Positions 8,988-17,297 of a DNA stretch of 64,000 nucleotides are shown here, in pieces (positions within the stretch are counted from its first letter, which is position 1; every line of letters starts with the position of its first letter). The stretch spans positions 2,953,001 to 3,017,000 of the forward strand of contig NZ_LT629762.1 of the NCBI RefSeq assembly GCF_900105155.1, in the 5' to 3' direction. Below the pieces are notes generated by a model, which was not told the DNA's origin, searched no databases, and was given only the letters and a program-made list of their open reading frames with translations. Both the position numbers and the translations under genes were made by a program. The DNA comes from Pseudomonas prosekii (lineage in GTDB: Bacteria; Pseudomonadota; Gammaproteobacteria; Pseudomonadales; Pseudomonadaceae).

Positions 8988-10136
8988 ATGAACGCACCTG
9001 TCGTGATCATCGGTACCGGCCTGGCTGGCTACAACCTGGCCCGGGAGTTTCGCAAACTCGATGGCGAAACCCCGCTGCTGCTGATTACTGCCGATGACGG
9101 GCGTTCCTACTCCAAGCCGATGCTCTCCACCGGGTTCGGCAAAAACAAGGACGCCGACGGTCTGAGCATGTCCGAACCGGGCGCCATGGCTGAACAGTTG
9201 AAAGCCGAAGTGCGCACCCACACGCGCATCAGCGGCATCGACCCCGGTCACAAACGCCTGTGGATCGGCGAGGAATCGGTGATCTACCGGGACCTGATCC
9301 TTGCCTGGGGCGCGGAAACCGTGCGTGTGCCGATTGAAGGTGATGGCGCGGACGCGGTGTTCCCGATCAACGATCTGGAAGATTACGCACGTTTTCGCGC
9401 GGCAGCCGTCGGCAAGCGCCGGGTGCTGGTGCTGGGCGCCGGCCTGATTGGCTGCGAGTTCGCCAACGACCTGATTCTCGGAGGTTACGAAGTGCAGCTG
9501 ATCGCGCCATGCGAACAGGTGATGCCGACGTTGCTGCACCCGGCGGCAGCCGCTGCGGTGCAGGCGGGCCTGGAAAGCCTCGGCGCGCGTTTCCATCTCG
9601 GGCCGGTGCTCAATCGCCTGCAGCGTTCGGCCGATGGCCTCGAAGCGCATCTGTCCGACGGCCAAGTGATTGCCTGCGATGTGGTGGTCTCGGCGATCGG
9701 TCTGCGCCCGCGCATTGATCTGGCGGCGGCGGCAGGCGTTCAGGTCAATCGCGGCGTCATGGTCGATCGGCATTTGAAGACGTCCCACGCCAATATCTAC
9801 GCCTTGGGCGATTGCGCCGAGGTCGATGGGCTGAATTTGTTGTACGTGATGCCCCTCATGAGCTGTGCGAGAGCGCTGGCCCAGACGTTGGCCGGAAACC
9901 CGACCGCCGTCAGCTATGGCGCCATGCCGATCACTGTAAAAACACCGGTTTGCCCATTGGTGGTTTCGCCGCCACCGCGTGGCACCGAAGGCGTCTGGAC
10001 CGTCGAAGGGCAGGGCGCCGACATCAAGGCGTTGTGCCGCGATGCCTCGGGCAAACTGCTCGGATACGCCCTGACAGGCGCGGCGGTGACGGAAAAACTC
10101 GCGTTGAACAAAGAGCTTCCGGCCCTGCTGGCGTAA
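8988..10136 (+). CDS. Rubredoxin reductase, FAD/NAD(P)-dependent
   Basis: A 382-residue flavoprotein that passes electrons from NAD(P)H to rubredoxin. An N-terminal FAD-binding Rossmann motif ([16 protein letters not shown], residues 5-20), a second nucleotide-binding motif ([17 protein letters not shown], about 147) and the FAD-contact motif IYALGDCAE (about 268) are visible. ATG 8988 is chosen over the in-frame start at 8886, which lies inside rubA; GGAG lies seven bases before it. It pairs with the rubredoxin gene just upstream. Confidence 0.94.
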   Translation: MNAPVVIIGTGLAGYNLAREFRKLDGETPLLLITADDGRSYSKPMLSTGFGKNKDADGLSMSEPGAMAEQLKAEVRTHTRISGIDPGHKRLWIGEESVIYRDLILAWGAETVRVPIEGDGADAVFPINDLEDYARFRAAAVGKRRVLVLGAGLIGCEFANDLILGGYEVQLIAPCEQVMPTLLHPAAAAAVQAGLESLGARFHLGPVLNRLQRSADGLEAHLSDGQVIACDVVVSAIGLRPRIDLAAAAGVQVNRGVMVDRHLKTSHANIYALGDCAEVDGLNLLYVMPLMSCARALAQTLAGNPTAVSYGAMPITVKTPVCPLVVSPPPRGTEGVWTVEGQGADIKALCRDASGKLLGYALTGAAVTEKLALNKELPALLA

Positions 10137-10328
10137 ATACTGGTCGTTCTGTCGGAATCACCCCGCTTTTGCCCCTACAAAGGTCGCGCCGAGACTGGCG
10201 CGGCTCTTCGCTGCGTGCCATCCTCACTCCCGTCTGCCGCAGAGTAGAGCACCTGCGGCGCCTTGGGCGCTGTTCCAACGAGAACAGCACGGACATAACA
10301 ACAAAAAACCGTCAAAGGGGCTTCACTA

Positions 10329-10604
10329 ATGCGTAAACCAGAACTCGCCGCTGCAATCGCGGAAAAAGCAGACCTCACCAAAGAACAAGCGAACCGCGTT
10401 CTCAACGCCGTTCTCGAAGAAATCACCGGCGCTCTGCACCGCAAGGACAGCGTCACGCTGGTAGGCTTCGGTACTTTCCTGCAACGCCACCGCGGCGCCC
10501 GCACCGGCAAAAACCCGCAGACCGGTGAGCCAGTCAAAATCAAGGCCAGCAACACCGTCGCGTTCAAGCCCGGCAAATCGTTGAAAGACAGCGTAAATCC
10601 ATAA
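10329..10604 (+). CDS. HU-family DNA-binding protein
   Basis: A 91-residue nucleoid protein that binds and bends DNA without strong sequence preference. It starts MRKPELAAAIAEKADLTKEQA and has the HU signature GFGTFLQRHRGARTGKNP with the DNA-intercalating loop around the NPQTGEPVKI segment. The position next to the rubredoxin pair matches the HU gene PA5348 of P. aeruginosa (called hupN in P. putida, from memory). An AGGGG ribosome-binding site precedes it and a strong terminator follows. Confidence 0.95.
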   Translation: MRKPELAAAIAEKADLTKEQANRVLNAVLEEITGALHRKDSVTLVGFGTFLQRHRGARTGKNPQTGEPVKIKASNTVAFKPGKSLKDSVNP

Positions 10605-10647
10605 GTGCGGCGAGCTCCCTGAATCACCGGGAGAACCGTATTGAAAG

Positions 10648-10682
10648 ATGGGCCTGACGACTAAGTCGCAGGCCCATTTTTA
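10648..10682 (+). terminator. Intrinsic terminator after the HU gene
   Basis: Stem ATGGGCCTG / CAGGCCCAT around a loop that itself pairs (CGACTAAGTCG), followed by TTTTTAT. It closes the HU transcript just before the convergent lipase gene and can probably act on both. Confidence 0.9.
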
Positions 10683-10694
10683 TGCGCAGCGGGT

Positions 10695-12932
10695 TCACAT
10701 GATCGAGTCGATATCCAGATGAAACGGCGTACCGACTGCGTGCCCCCCGGTCAGGGCGGCAATGACCTGGTCGTTGTCCTCAACGGCTGGCGGTGTGCTT
10801 GCCAGTTGTTCGGCGGCGGTGTTCGCGAGATTTGCCTTCCAGCGATTCAAGGTATCGGCAAGTAACTGCGGGTTTGTTGCCAGATGCCCGTAAACATTGG
10901 CGCTGCTGGCGACCTTGCGCAGCGTCGCCAGGCGATCCCGGGTGACCTGCAGGTTGCCCTTTTCCGCGATGATGGCGTCGATTGCGCCTTGATGAGCGCG
11001 CCGATAAGCATCGGGACGCGTCTCGCGGGAGGATTTTTCCAACTGGTTGATCATGCTCTGAATGGCGTCGCTGACCCATTTGAACTCGCGGCTGGTGACG
11101 ATCGGCCGTTTGTATTCGTGCGATTCCTGCCAGCGGCGCAGCGTCGCCCAACTGTTGGGGATATAACCGCCGACCATCAGGTGATTGAGTATGTAAACGC
11201 TCGGTTCAAAAGCCCGATGTTTCGGTAAACCGTTTTTCTGCTGAAGCAATTCATTACAAGCGCGTTGGTTAATGCTCTCGCAGCCCGGCTGCCAGAGGAT
11301 TGAAGCCTGATCGCCGTTCTCGAACCTCACGGGCATGAAGTGATGCAGTTCGCCGTGGTGGGCGAACGCTTCACCGCTCAAATTGATCACCCCCGCGAAA
11401 AACATCGAAACGCCGAGTGGCGCGTTGGCGAAGCCGACCGCGAGGCCGGCGCCCATCACTGCCGGTTTGGTATCCATTTGCGTGCCGGGCACGCTGGGGA
11501 TCGGGTCGTTGTGATTGACCATGCGGTGGTGGGTGAGGGCGCTGGCGCCATCGACGAAGGTTTGGTCCGCGGCGCGGGGGGCGCCGTAGGTGTAGAGGAG
11601 GATGTCGTAAGAGAAGCCTGGTCGGCGGCGGAGCATCTCGACTAGAAGCAACGCGATGGCGCCGCCGAGGCTGTGGCCGGTGATGATGAGTTTTTGGTTG
11701 GAATGGAATTTATCGAGGTATTTAGTTGCGAACCTATAGGCGACTTTAGCGGCTTCATAGAAACCTCGATGTGCTTGCCCAACTCCCTCTGCAAAAGGTA
11801 CTTGATGCGCGTCGATATCACGCAGCAGGTCCCATGGGTGATCGTTGGTGCCGCGGACGGCAATTAAAATCAGCTCGTCGTGATGAGTGATGATGGCTTG
11901 GGTATCGGTTCCTCCTTTTTCCTTGCTGTCGTCGAGAGAGTGAACATTGGCGGGATTTTCCTGCTCATCTCCTAGACCGTGGGCATTCGCTCGCGGGTAG
12001 TACTCAGGATTGAACGGAATAATTTCCAGACGTTTGGAGTACGGAACGTCTTCATACAGCGGATAAAACGGCGTTTCAGTGTTTTGTCCCGCATCCACCT
12101 GCCAAATTTCCTCTCCGGTTGCCAATGCGTCGCCGAACCAGTTGCCGCTGGTTGGCTGCGTAGGGAAAGTGACCTTCATTGACGATACCGGCTGCTCGTC
12201 AGGATCTTGACCGAACCGTGTGTAGCTGAGGGTCGACATCAGCGCCAGTTGATAAAGGTTCAGTGCGCAAAACTCGTTGGCCGTGGACAGCACAGGACGC
12301 AACGACCGCAGAGGGCGTACTTCGAGCACATGGTGTCGGTTCGGCAGTAGTCCGACGCCGAAACGTCTGGCTGTTTTCAGGTCGGTGCCCGACTCGCCCC
12401 TCGCACATGTCGATTGCTGGCGCATCATGAACAGCACGTGATTGGCGGGCTCGAAGTTGCGCTTGGATAGGGGCGGTAAATGCGCCACCTGTTCAACCAG
12501 CTCGCTGACTTCCACTTGGCAGTAGAAATCGGTGGGTTCTTTTGCATGACTGTTTTGCGTGCGTGCGCCGCTTTTATCGAAGAATCGGGTTTTTTCAGCG
12601 CGCACTTGAAGTTCGGTGATAGGCAGGGGGTAGTGGTGCCTCTCTTGCAAGAGCGAATAGGTTTGCTCACCCCCTTTATATTCTCGGTTGATCTTGAGGA
12701 TCAACGCACCTCGATAGTGATTATCTACCTTGCCGAAGCCGGTGGAATCGAGTCTGCCGGTGTGAACAGTATCTTCGTAATCGACGACTTCATAGGCCAG
12801 CCCAGCGTAGGGTTTGCCGTCCCCGAATTCATCCACCAATTGAAAACTGGTTGAATGACCACGCTTTGGACACGCATGGATGTCGCCACCCATGAAGGGT
12901 TTATCGTGCTCTGAGATTGAATTTGGCTTCAC
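10695..12932 (-). CDS. Probable T6SS lipase effector (Lipase_3 domain)
   Basis: A 745-residue protein encoded last in a vgrG-adaptor-lipoprotein-lipase module. The central domain (about 350-510) is a class 3 lipase: a TDTQAIITHHDELILIAVRGT strand region, the nucleophile elbow GHSLGG with Ser421, and likely acid and base residues in NHNDPIPSVP and the later HHGELHHFMP. The N-terminal 120 residues (SFQLVDEFGDGKPYAGLAYE) look like the small beta-sandwich found at the front of VgrG-delivered cargo. The C-terminal 200 residues are helical with no recognised domain. There is no signal peptide, as expected for T6SS cargo. By fold it is nearest the Tle2-type phospholipases, but family assignment needs a profile search. 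Delivered to the target periplasm, it would attack phospholipids. Confidence 0.8.
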   Translation of the reverse strand: MKPNSISEHDKPFMGGDIHACPKRGHSTSFQLVDEFGDGKPYAGLAYEVVDYEDTVHTGRLDSTGFGKVDNHYRGALILKINREYKGGEQTYSLLQERHHYPLPITELQVRAEKTRFFDKSGARTQNSHAKEPTDFYCQVEVSELVEQVAHLPPLSKRNFEPANHVLFMMRQQSTCARGESGTDLKTARRFGVGLLPNRHHVLEVRPLRSLRPVLSTANEFCALNLYQLALMSTLSYTRFGQDPDEQPVSSMKVTFPTQPTSGNWFGDALATGEEIWQVDAGQNTETPFYPLYEDVPYSKRLEIIPFNPEYYPRANAHGLGDEQENPANVHSLDDSKEKGGTDTQAIITHHDELILIAVRGTNDHPWDLLRDIDAHQVPFAEGVGQAHRGFYEAAKVAYRFATKYLDKFHSNQKLIITGHSLGGAIALLLVEMLRRRPGFSYDILLYTYGAPRAADQTFVDGASALTHHRMVNHNDPIPSVPGTQMDTKPAVMGAGLAVGFANAPLGVSMFFAGVINLSGEAFAHHGELHHFMPVRFENGDQASILWQPGCESINQRACNELLQQKNGLPKHRAFEPSVYILNHLMVGGYIPNSWATLRRWQESHEYKRPIVTSREFKWVSDAIQSMINQLEKSSRETRPDAYRRAHQGAIDAIIAEKGNLQVTRDRLATLRKVASSANVYGHLATNPQLLADTLNRWKANLANTAAEQLASTPPAVEDNDQVIAALTGGHAVGTPFHLDIDSIM

Positions 12933-13723
12933 GGCTTCACCTCCGTGCTTTCTGTGCAGCCGGGATAAATGGTGCAGCTGCGGCCATCCGGCATGTGGAA
13001 GGAGCTGAAGTCCTTATAGTTGCCGCGGCAAAAGGCGTATGGGTCTTCAAAGTTGTCGCCCATACAGCGTTTCCACCCGCCGGGCACCTTGACCCATTGA
13101 TCTCCCCAGGCGGGTTCCTCTTCTTCAGCTAACTTGATTTTTAACCGAACTGTTTTTTCCGCCAGTTCTTCCAAAGAAAGTGTCACAAGGGGCTTCGGAC
13201 CAAACGGAATGCCTTGCGCATCGGTATTGCGACAGTCGAGAAGTTTCACAATGCGCCGCAATTTACCGACGGTGCGAAACAACCACTGACACTCTCCAAA
13301 AAACTCACTTTCGCCCGACGCATTGAAGGTGCCTCGGTATCGCTCATTTGGCTGCTGACCCACGAGAATCGCGCCGAAATCCCCCCCAACATCCCCTCGG
13401 TCTTTTCCGTAGGCCGCATTGATGTCCACCCTTATGCTGCTCAACGCGAGCAGACAGCCATTGACTGTCTGGTAGAGCTTGATCTGCGAATTGGGTTGGT
13501 ACTCGGTACGCCACTCGCGGTTGAAGACGTCAGCCTTGTTTTCCTTTGCCGGCACAGTGCACGTCTGCCCAACAGCCGGTTTGTAACGCACCTTGGCAAC
13601 GTACGCAAAGTTGGGCGGCAGGTCGGCGGTGAGGGTGAAGCTGTCGGTTTTCTCGATTGCCGAGCAGCCTGCGATGACGGCCAGACAACCGCCGGCGACC
13701 AGATGTTGAATCATGTCTTTCAT
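12929..13723 (-). CDS. Putative lipoprotein, candidate immunity to the lipase
   Basis: A 264-residue exported protein with a signal peptide ending in the lipobox AVIAGC (Cys about residue 19), so it should be a lipid-anchored periplasmic protein. The mature part is rich in Cys and charged residues, with no domain I recognise. Its stop overlaps the lipase start by four bases (ATGA), and its own start overlaps the end of the DUF4123 gene. A periplasmic lipoprotein tightly coupled to a lipase effector is the usual layout of a T6SS phospholipase immunity protein; that role is inferred from position only. Confidence 0.68.
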   Translation of the reverse strand: MKDMIQHLVAGGCLAVIAGCSAIEKTDSFTLTADLPPNFAYVAKVRYKPAVGQTCTVPAKENKADVFNREWRTEYQPNSQIKLYQTVNGCLLALSSIRVDINAAYGKDRGDVGGDFGAILVGQQPNERYRGTFNASGESEFFGECQWLFRTVGKLRRIVKLLDCRNTDAQGIPFGPKPLVTLSLEELAEKTVRLKIKLAEEEEPAWGDQWVKVPGGWKRCMGDNFEDPYAFCRGNYKDFSSFHMPDGRSCTIYPGCTESTEVKP

Positions 13724-14568
13724 AAGGCGGCATCTCCCTGCCAGTAACGCGCTTCCTGATACAGGCGCTCGAAGTGAGTGGTCGAAGTTTCCTCAGGCTG
13801 AGGGCTCCAGGACGTGGGAACGGAAAAATCCGGCGACTGCAACGTTTGCATCAGCAAGAAGTGCAGGTGTTCAGGTTCGCGCCAGCCCCAGGCATGGGCG
13901 AGGTCTAGCAGGTTGCGCAGCCATGCATTGACGTCCTGGTGCTGGGCGAGCCTGGCAAAAGCGTCCGTGTGCTCGGCCATCAGATAGCGGTGAACGTTAT
14001 CGAATTGCACGCTGGCGTACGTCGCTTGCGGGGTGGGAATGGCCAGCCACGGTGGCTCGGCCGGCAGCGGCTGCGCGCCGGGATCGGGGTTGTTGGTGAT
14101 CATCCACTGGTCATCGTGCCAGTAGCACACGCTGTCCAACGGGCCGAGATATGTTGGATATTGCTCGGGTTGCAGATGCGCCAGGGCGCGTCCGAGCACG
14201 CGGTTATCGTGAAAGCGATAGAGCGCCTGATTCGGTCGCTCACCACTGATCAACCGGGCGCTCCAATGATGGCTTATAGCCGCGATGTCATCGTCCGTGC
14301 TGGCCGCCAGCCAACCCCAATGCAGTTCAGGGGTTTCGAGCAGCGTTTTGAGGATCGGGTGATCAGCCCTGTCGAGCCGAAAAATGTACGGCCCGTCGGC
14401 TGCCTGCGAACTGGCCGCTGTGCCGATGTAGACGCTACGGTATTGATCGGCTGCCAGGCCTTGGAGCAACGCGTCGCGCGCATCGAGTTGGCCATCGCAA
14501 TCCAGCATCAGATAGAGGCAATGACCCTGATCGGAATGTGCGCGCAACCACTGTTCGGGAAGGATCAT
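13720..14568 (-). CDS. DUF4123 effector adaptor (Tap/TEC type)
   Basis: A 282-residue cytoplasmic protein. DUF4123 proteins load a cognate effector onto the VgrG spike and are not secreted. The family pattern is visible: an N-terminal LYLMLDCDGQLDARDALL strand-helix, PYIFRLD, a central WGWLAAS, and YRFHDNRVLGRALAHL. ATG 14568 is preferred to 14589 because it overlaps the vgrG stop as ATGA and has a GGGAG site just upstream. The position between vgrG and the lipase indicates that it serves this lipase. Confidence 0.85.
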   Translation of the reverse strand: MILPEQWLRAHSDQGHCLYLMLDCDGQLDARDALLQGLAADQYRSVYIGTAASSQAADGPYIFRLDRADHPILKTLLETPELHWGWLAASTDDDIAAISHHWSARLISGERPNQALYRFHDNRVLGRALAHLQPEQYPTYLGPLDSVCYWHDDQWMITNNPDPGAQPLPAEPPWLAIPTPQATYASVQFDNVHRYLMAEHTDAFARLAQHQDVNAWLRNLLDLAHAWGWREPEHLHFLLMQTLQSPDFSVPTSWSPQPEETSTTHFERLYQEARYWQGDAAL

Positions 14569-16583
14569 GCGGTTGCTCCCATGCTGCATTGCCCATCAAG
14601 ACAGGCTTCGCAGAGCGGGCAAAAATCCGCAGCATGCTGGCGGGCGGCGGCCACGATGGAGCGCACGGTGCCGATGACGGGTTGCGCGGCGCCCGCCATC
14701 GCAGCGGACGGCAGCAGGCCCGCCGCGGGCGATCCGCCCTGCACGATGGCGACGCTGCTGAAAATCCCGCCGGCGGTAATCAGCAAGTGATGACCACCGG
14801 CCATCAACGTCAGGCTCGCGCCTGCATCGATCACGATATTGGCGGCATTGAGGCTGGCCTGCGCACCCGCCTGAATCACCAGCGTGCCACCCGCCGAGGT
14901 GCTGCTGTTGCCGGTGATGCTCAGCAACTCATTGCCGCCGACCACGGTTTCGCGCACGCCGCGGGTGGTATGCACCTCGTCGCCTTCGATGAGGCTGAAG
15001 CTATTGCGACTGACCTGTTGCCGACGGTCGTGGCCAATCCGGGTGTTGCTGTCGTGGAGGATCAGTTGTTCGAGATCGCGTTCGGCGCGCAGGTAGATTT
15101 GCTCTAGCCCGGCGCGGTCTTCAATCGACAGCTCGTTGTAGCCGCCGGTATGCGGCGAGCTATTGCTGCGCAGCACGGTTTTGCTTTTATGCTCGGGCAA
15201 GGTGTATGGCACGGACGTGACTTTGTTGGCCACACAACCGGTAATCAGCGGCTGGTCGGGATCGCCTTCGAGGTAAGTGACCACGACTTCCATGCCGACG
15301 CGCGGAATCGTCACCGAGCCGAAACCTTCGCCGGCCCAATTGGACGCGACGCGCAGCCAGCAACTGCTGCGCTCGCTGTCGAGCTCGGCGCGGTCCCAGT
15401 GAAATTCGACTTTGACGCGGCCGAATTCATCGCAGTAAATCTCTTCGCCGGCAGGTCCGGTGACGCGCGCAGTCTGGGTCACCAGCAAGGTTTTTCGGCT
15501 GCACATCGGTGGTCGGTAAAACATGTCCCACGGAATCGCGCTGAAGCTGTTGCGATAACCCTGAGTGAAACCGTCCTCAGGTTTCACGTCGCCGGTCAGC
15601 GCCTCTTCGAGTGCCTGGGGCTGGCGGCCAGTGTGCGTGACGCTTAATAACAGCCACAGGTCATTGCAGGTTTTGCGCGGGTGCCCGGTAAGGTTGAAAA
15701 AGTGACCGCTGCGCAGGCACGGCTGGTCGCTCCGGCCCTCGGCGATTTGGTAGTCGAAACGATGCCGCTCCAAGGCTTGCCGAGCCAGCTGCTTGCCGCG
15801 TTTTTCATTGTCGAGCTTCAGCGGGTAGCGATAATCCTCAAGCTCTGGGCTGAACTCGGCAGTGAAGCTGCTTTGCAGTAACAGGCTGGGCCGTTGCATG
15901 TCGTAGTCGCGGCGCGTCACGGTGCTGGTGCGCGTGCTGAAGCGCATGGAAAACCCGCTGACCACCGGATGCTCCGTGACCATGCCGCAATCTTGCTGAT
16001 AGGGGGTTTCGCCCAATTTGCGGAAGTACGTCTGATCATCGGTGAACACCAGCAGATGGCCCTTGAGCGAATGCTGGTGATGCCAGGCGATACCGTCCTC
16101 GGCACACAGGCGCTGAATCAACTCGAAATCACTTTCTGCGTACTGCGTGCAGTATTCGCGCGGGGGAGCGGCACTGACATGCAAGGCAAACGCATCGGTT
16201 TGAATGCCGTGCCTCTCGAGCACTTGGGCAATGATTTGCGGCACCGTCAGATTCTGGAAAATCCGCTGGTGGCGGCTGAATTGCAAATAATGCAGCCCGG
16301 GCACCAGCGTCAGGTGATAGCGCGTCAGGCGTTTGCCCGTTTTCCCCATCACCACCTCTTCGATGCGACCGTGGATGCCTTCGTCTTCAAGGCCGAACTG
16401 CAAAAATGCAGGCTGACTGAGCAAGCTCTCCAAGTCGAAATCGTGGTTTTCGCTGACCAGTTCGACGTGAATGCCGTACAAACTGCTGACGGCTTCCGTG
16501 CCATCGAATGCCAACACCTTGAAATCGTTGTGGACCGTGGGGATGTGGAGGGTGAAATGCGCCGTATTGGCCGGTCGAGACAT
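14565..16583 (-). CDS. vgrG: VgrG spike protein (tssI), lipase module
   Basis: A 672-residue T6SS spike subunit that forms a trimeric needle tip on the Hcp tube. The gp27-like head (about 1-380) contains the family pattern RYHLTLVPGLHYLQFSRHQRIFQN. The gp5-like OB domain begins near VTGPAGEEIYCDEFGRVKV and is followed by SSCWLRVASNWAGEGFG and GMEVVVTYLEGDPDQPLITG. The beta-helical needle ends near LLITAGGIFSS. A short tail carries a Cys cluster (CPLCEACLDGQC) of unknown use, probably in cargo or PAAR contact. It is first in the minus-strand module and is divergently transcribed from the core operon. Confidence 0.95.
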   Translation of the reverse strand: MSRPANTAHFTLHIPTVHNDFKVLAFDGTEAVSSLYGIHVELVSENHDFDLESLLSQPAFLQFGLEDEGIHGRIEEVVMGKTGKRLTRYHLTLVPGLHYLQFSRHQRIFQNLTVPQIIAQVLERHGIQTDAFALHVSAAPPREYCTQYAESDFELIQRLCAEDGIAWHHQHSLKGHLLVFTDDQTYFRKLGETPYQQDCGMVTEHPVVSGFSMRFSTRTSTVTRRDYDMQRPSLLLQSSFTAEFSPELEDYRYPLKLDNEKRGKQLARQALERHRFDYQIAEGRSDQPCLRSGHFFNLTGHPRKTCNDLWLLLSVTHTGRQPQALEEALTGDVKPEDGFTQGYRNSFSAIPWDMFYRPPMCSRKTLLVTQTARVTGPAGEEIYCDEFGRVKVEFHWDRAELDSERSSCWLRVASNWAGEGFGSVTIPRVGMEVVVTYLEGDPDQPLITGCVANKVTSVPYTLPEHKSKTVLRSNSSPHTGGYNELSIEDRAGLEQIYLRAERDLEQLILHDSNTRIGHDRRQQVSRNSFSLIEGDEVHTTRGVRETVVGGNELLSITGNSSTSAGGTLVIQAGAQASLNAANIVIDAGASLTLMAGGHHLLITAGGIFSSVAIVQGGSPAAGLLPSAAMAGAAQPVIGTVRSIVAAARQHAADFCPLCEACLDGQCSMGATA

Positions 16584-16691
16584 ACGCTTGTCCTTAAGCA
16601 GGCTGGAGATAGCGCGCGATGCTCAAACCGTCCTTGGTCTGCGATCACGAGAGTTTCAGGCCACGCTATCAACTCGACAAACAAGAAAATG

Positions 16692-16705
16692 TAGGAGGGG
16701 TCCTA
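16692..16705. promoter_or_regulatory. Palindrome TAGGA-N4-TCCTA, copy 1
   Basis: TAGGA-GGGG-TCCTA, extended on the left to TGTAGGA. It lies about 110 bases before the vgrG start and has the size of a dimeric regulator site. The regulator is unknown. Confidence 0.4.
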
Positions 16706-16842
16706 GACATCGGTCAGAGTGTTCCGGGATTCAATTCGGCGGTTTAACAGAAGGGATGCCAGCCAATAACAGGCTGCTGTTTGATCGAGATCTGAGAGGT
16801 CGAATCGCTTAAGGCACAATTGCTTAATGACGAAACGAAAGA

Positions 16843-16868
16843 TGCCACTATTTTAGTGGCACTTTTTT
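16843..16868 (+). terminator. Orphan intrinsic terminator in the T6SS control region
   Basis: Perfect 8-base stem TGCCACTA / TAGTGGCA with a 3-base loop, followed by CTTTTTTG. In the plus direction no gene ends here; the nearest upstream gene is vgrG on the other strand. It could end a short non-coding transcript or antisense transcription, or be left over from a lost gene. Confidence 0.65.
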
Positions 16869-16916
16869 GTTTGCTGGCGGTCTTTCATAAAATTGAAGTC
16901 GGATTGCGGTAACTTT

Positions 16917-16930
16917 TAGGACGGATCCTA
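16917..16930. promoter_or_regulatory. Palindrome TAGGA-N4-TCCTA, copy 2
   Basis: TAGGA-CGGA-TCCTA, extended on the right to TCCTACA. Same arms and spacing as the copy at 16692, 225 bases away. Confidence 0.4.
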
Positions 16931-17090
16931 CATTTATCTTCGGTGATTTTTGTCATTATCCGTTTCCGCCGGGAGAACCAAGCGGACAAGAGTTTCGAGT
17001 ATTTGGAGTGATTGCTCTGAAGCTGCCAAAAGAGTGCTGAAGCCCCCTAAACAGGGCATTAGATTGCCATCAGAGGGATTCCCTTACACA

Positions 17091-17109
17091 TGTAGGGTTA
17101 TCTCCTACA
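17091..17109. promoter_or_regulatory. Palindrome TGTAGG-N7-CCTACA, copy 3
   Basis: TGTAGG-GTTATCT-CCTACA, a perfect 6-base inverted repeat with the same TGTAGG/CCTACA arms as the two upstream palindromes, but slightly wider spacing. It lies about 190 bases before tssA. It recalls the GacA box (TGTAAG-N6-CTTACA) but does not match it in arm sequence or spacing. Confidence 0.4.
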
Positions 17110-17289
17110 AGAATCAGAGAACTGTTCGTCTTGTTGTTTAATCGGATGCTTGCTAGTGGCCATCATTGTGATTACGATGCGCCCACTTGAAAGAGCGCGA
17201 ACTCAATTGGATGAGGACCTCGCAGCTCTTTGATACTGTCCGCCGCCGTTGAATCCAATTGGCGTGTGACCGTAATCCTAACTAAAGGC

Positions 17290-17297
17290 CATGGATG
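17290..17297 (+). promoter_or_regulatory. RsmA/CsrA-type motif over the tssA start codon
   Basis: CATGGATG is an exact match to the CANGGAYG consensus of RsmA-family RNA-binding proteins and overlaps the tssA ATG (17295). Binding there would block ribosome access. RsmA control of T6SS through Gac/Rsm is well known in pseudomonads; here it is a prediction from the motif alone. Confidence 0.5.

Larger units (their letters stand above)
16584..17294. promoter_or_regulatory. Divergent control region between vgrG and tssA
   Basis: About 710 bases with no convincing gene and a lower GC content than its flanks. It must hold the promoters of the vgrG-lipase module (minus) and the core T6SS operon (plus). 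I see three related palindromes, a plus-strand terminator hairpin and an RsmA-like motif over the tssA start (listed separately). I looked for a sigma-54 promoter (GG-N10-GC) because the operon encodes a sigma-54 activator, and found no good match on either strand by eye. Confidence 0.6.

Noticed and set aside
16471..17141. Small open frames in the vgrG-tssA gap
   Set aside because: Short, without ribosome-binding sites or protein-like composition; one is the antisense of the vgrG 5' end.
16584..17294. Sigma-54 promoter for tssA or vgrG
   Set aside because: No GG-N10-GC element with acceptable flanks was found by eye on either strand, in spite of the sigma-54 activator gene in the operon.
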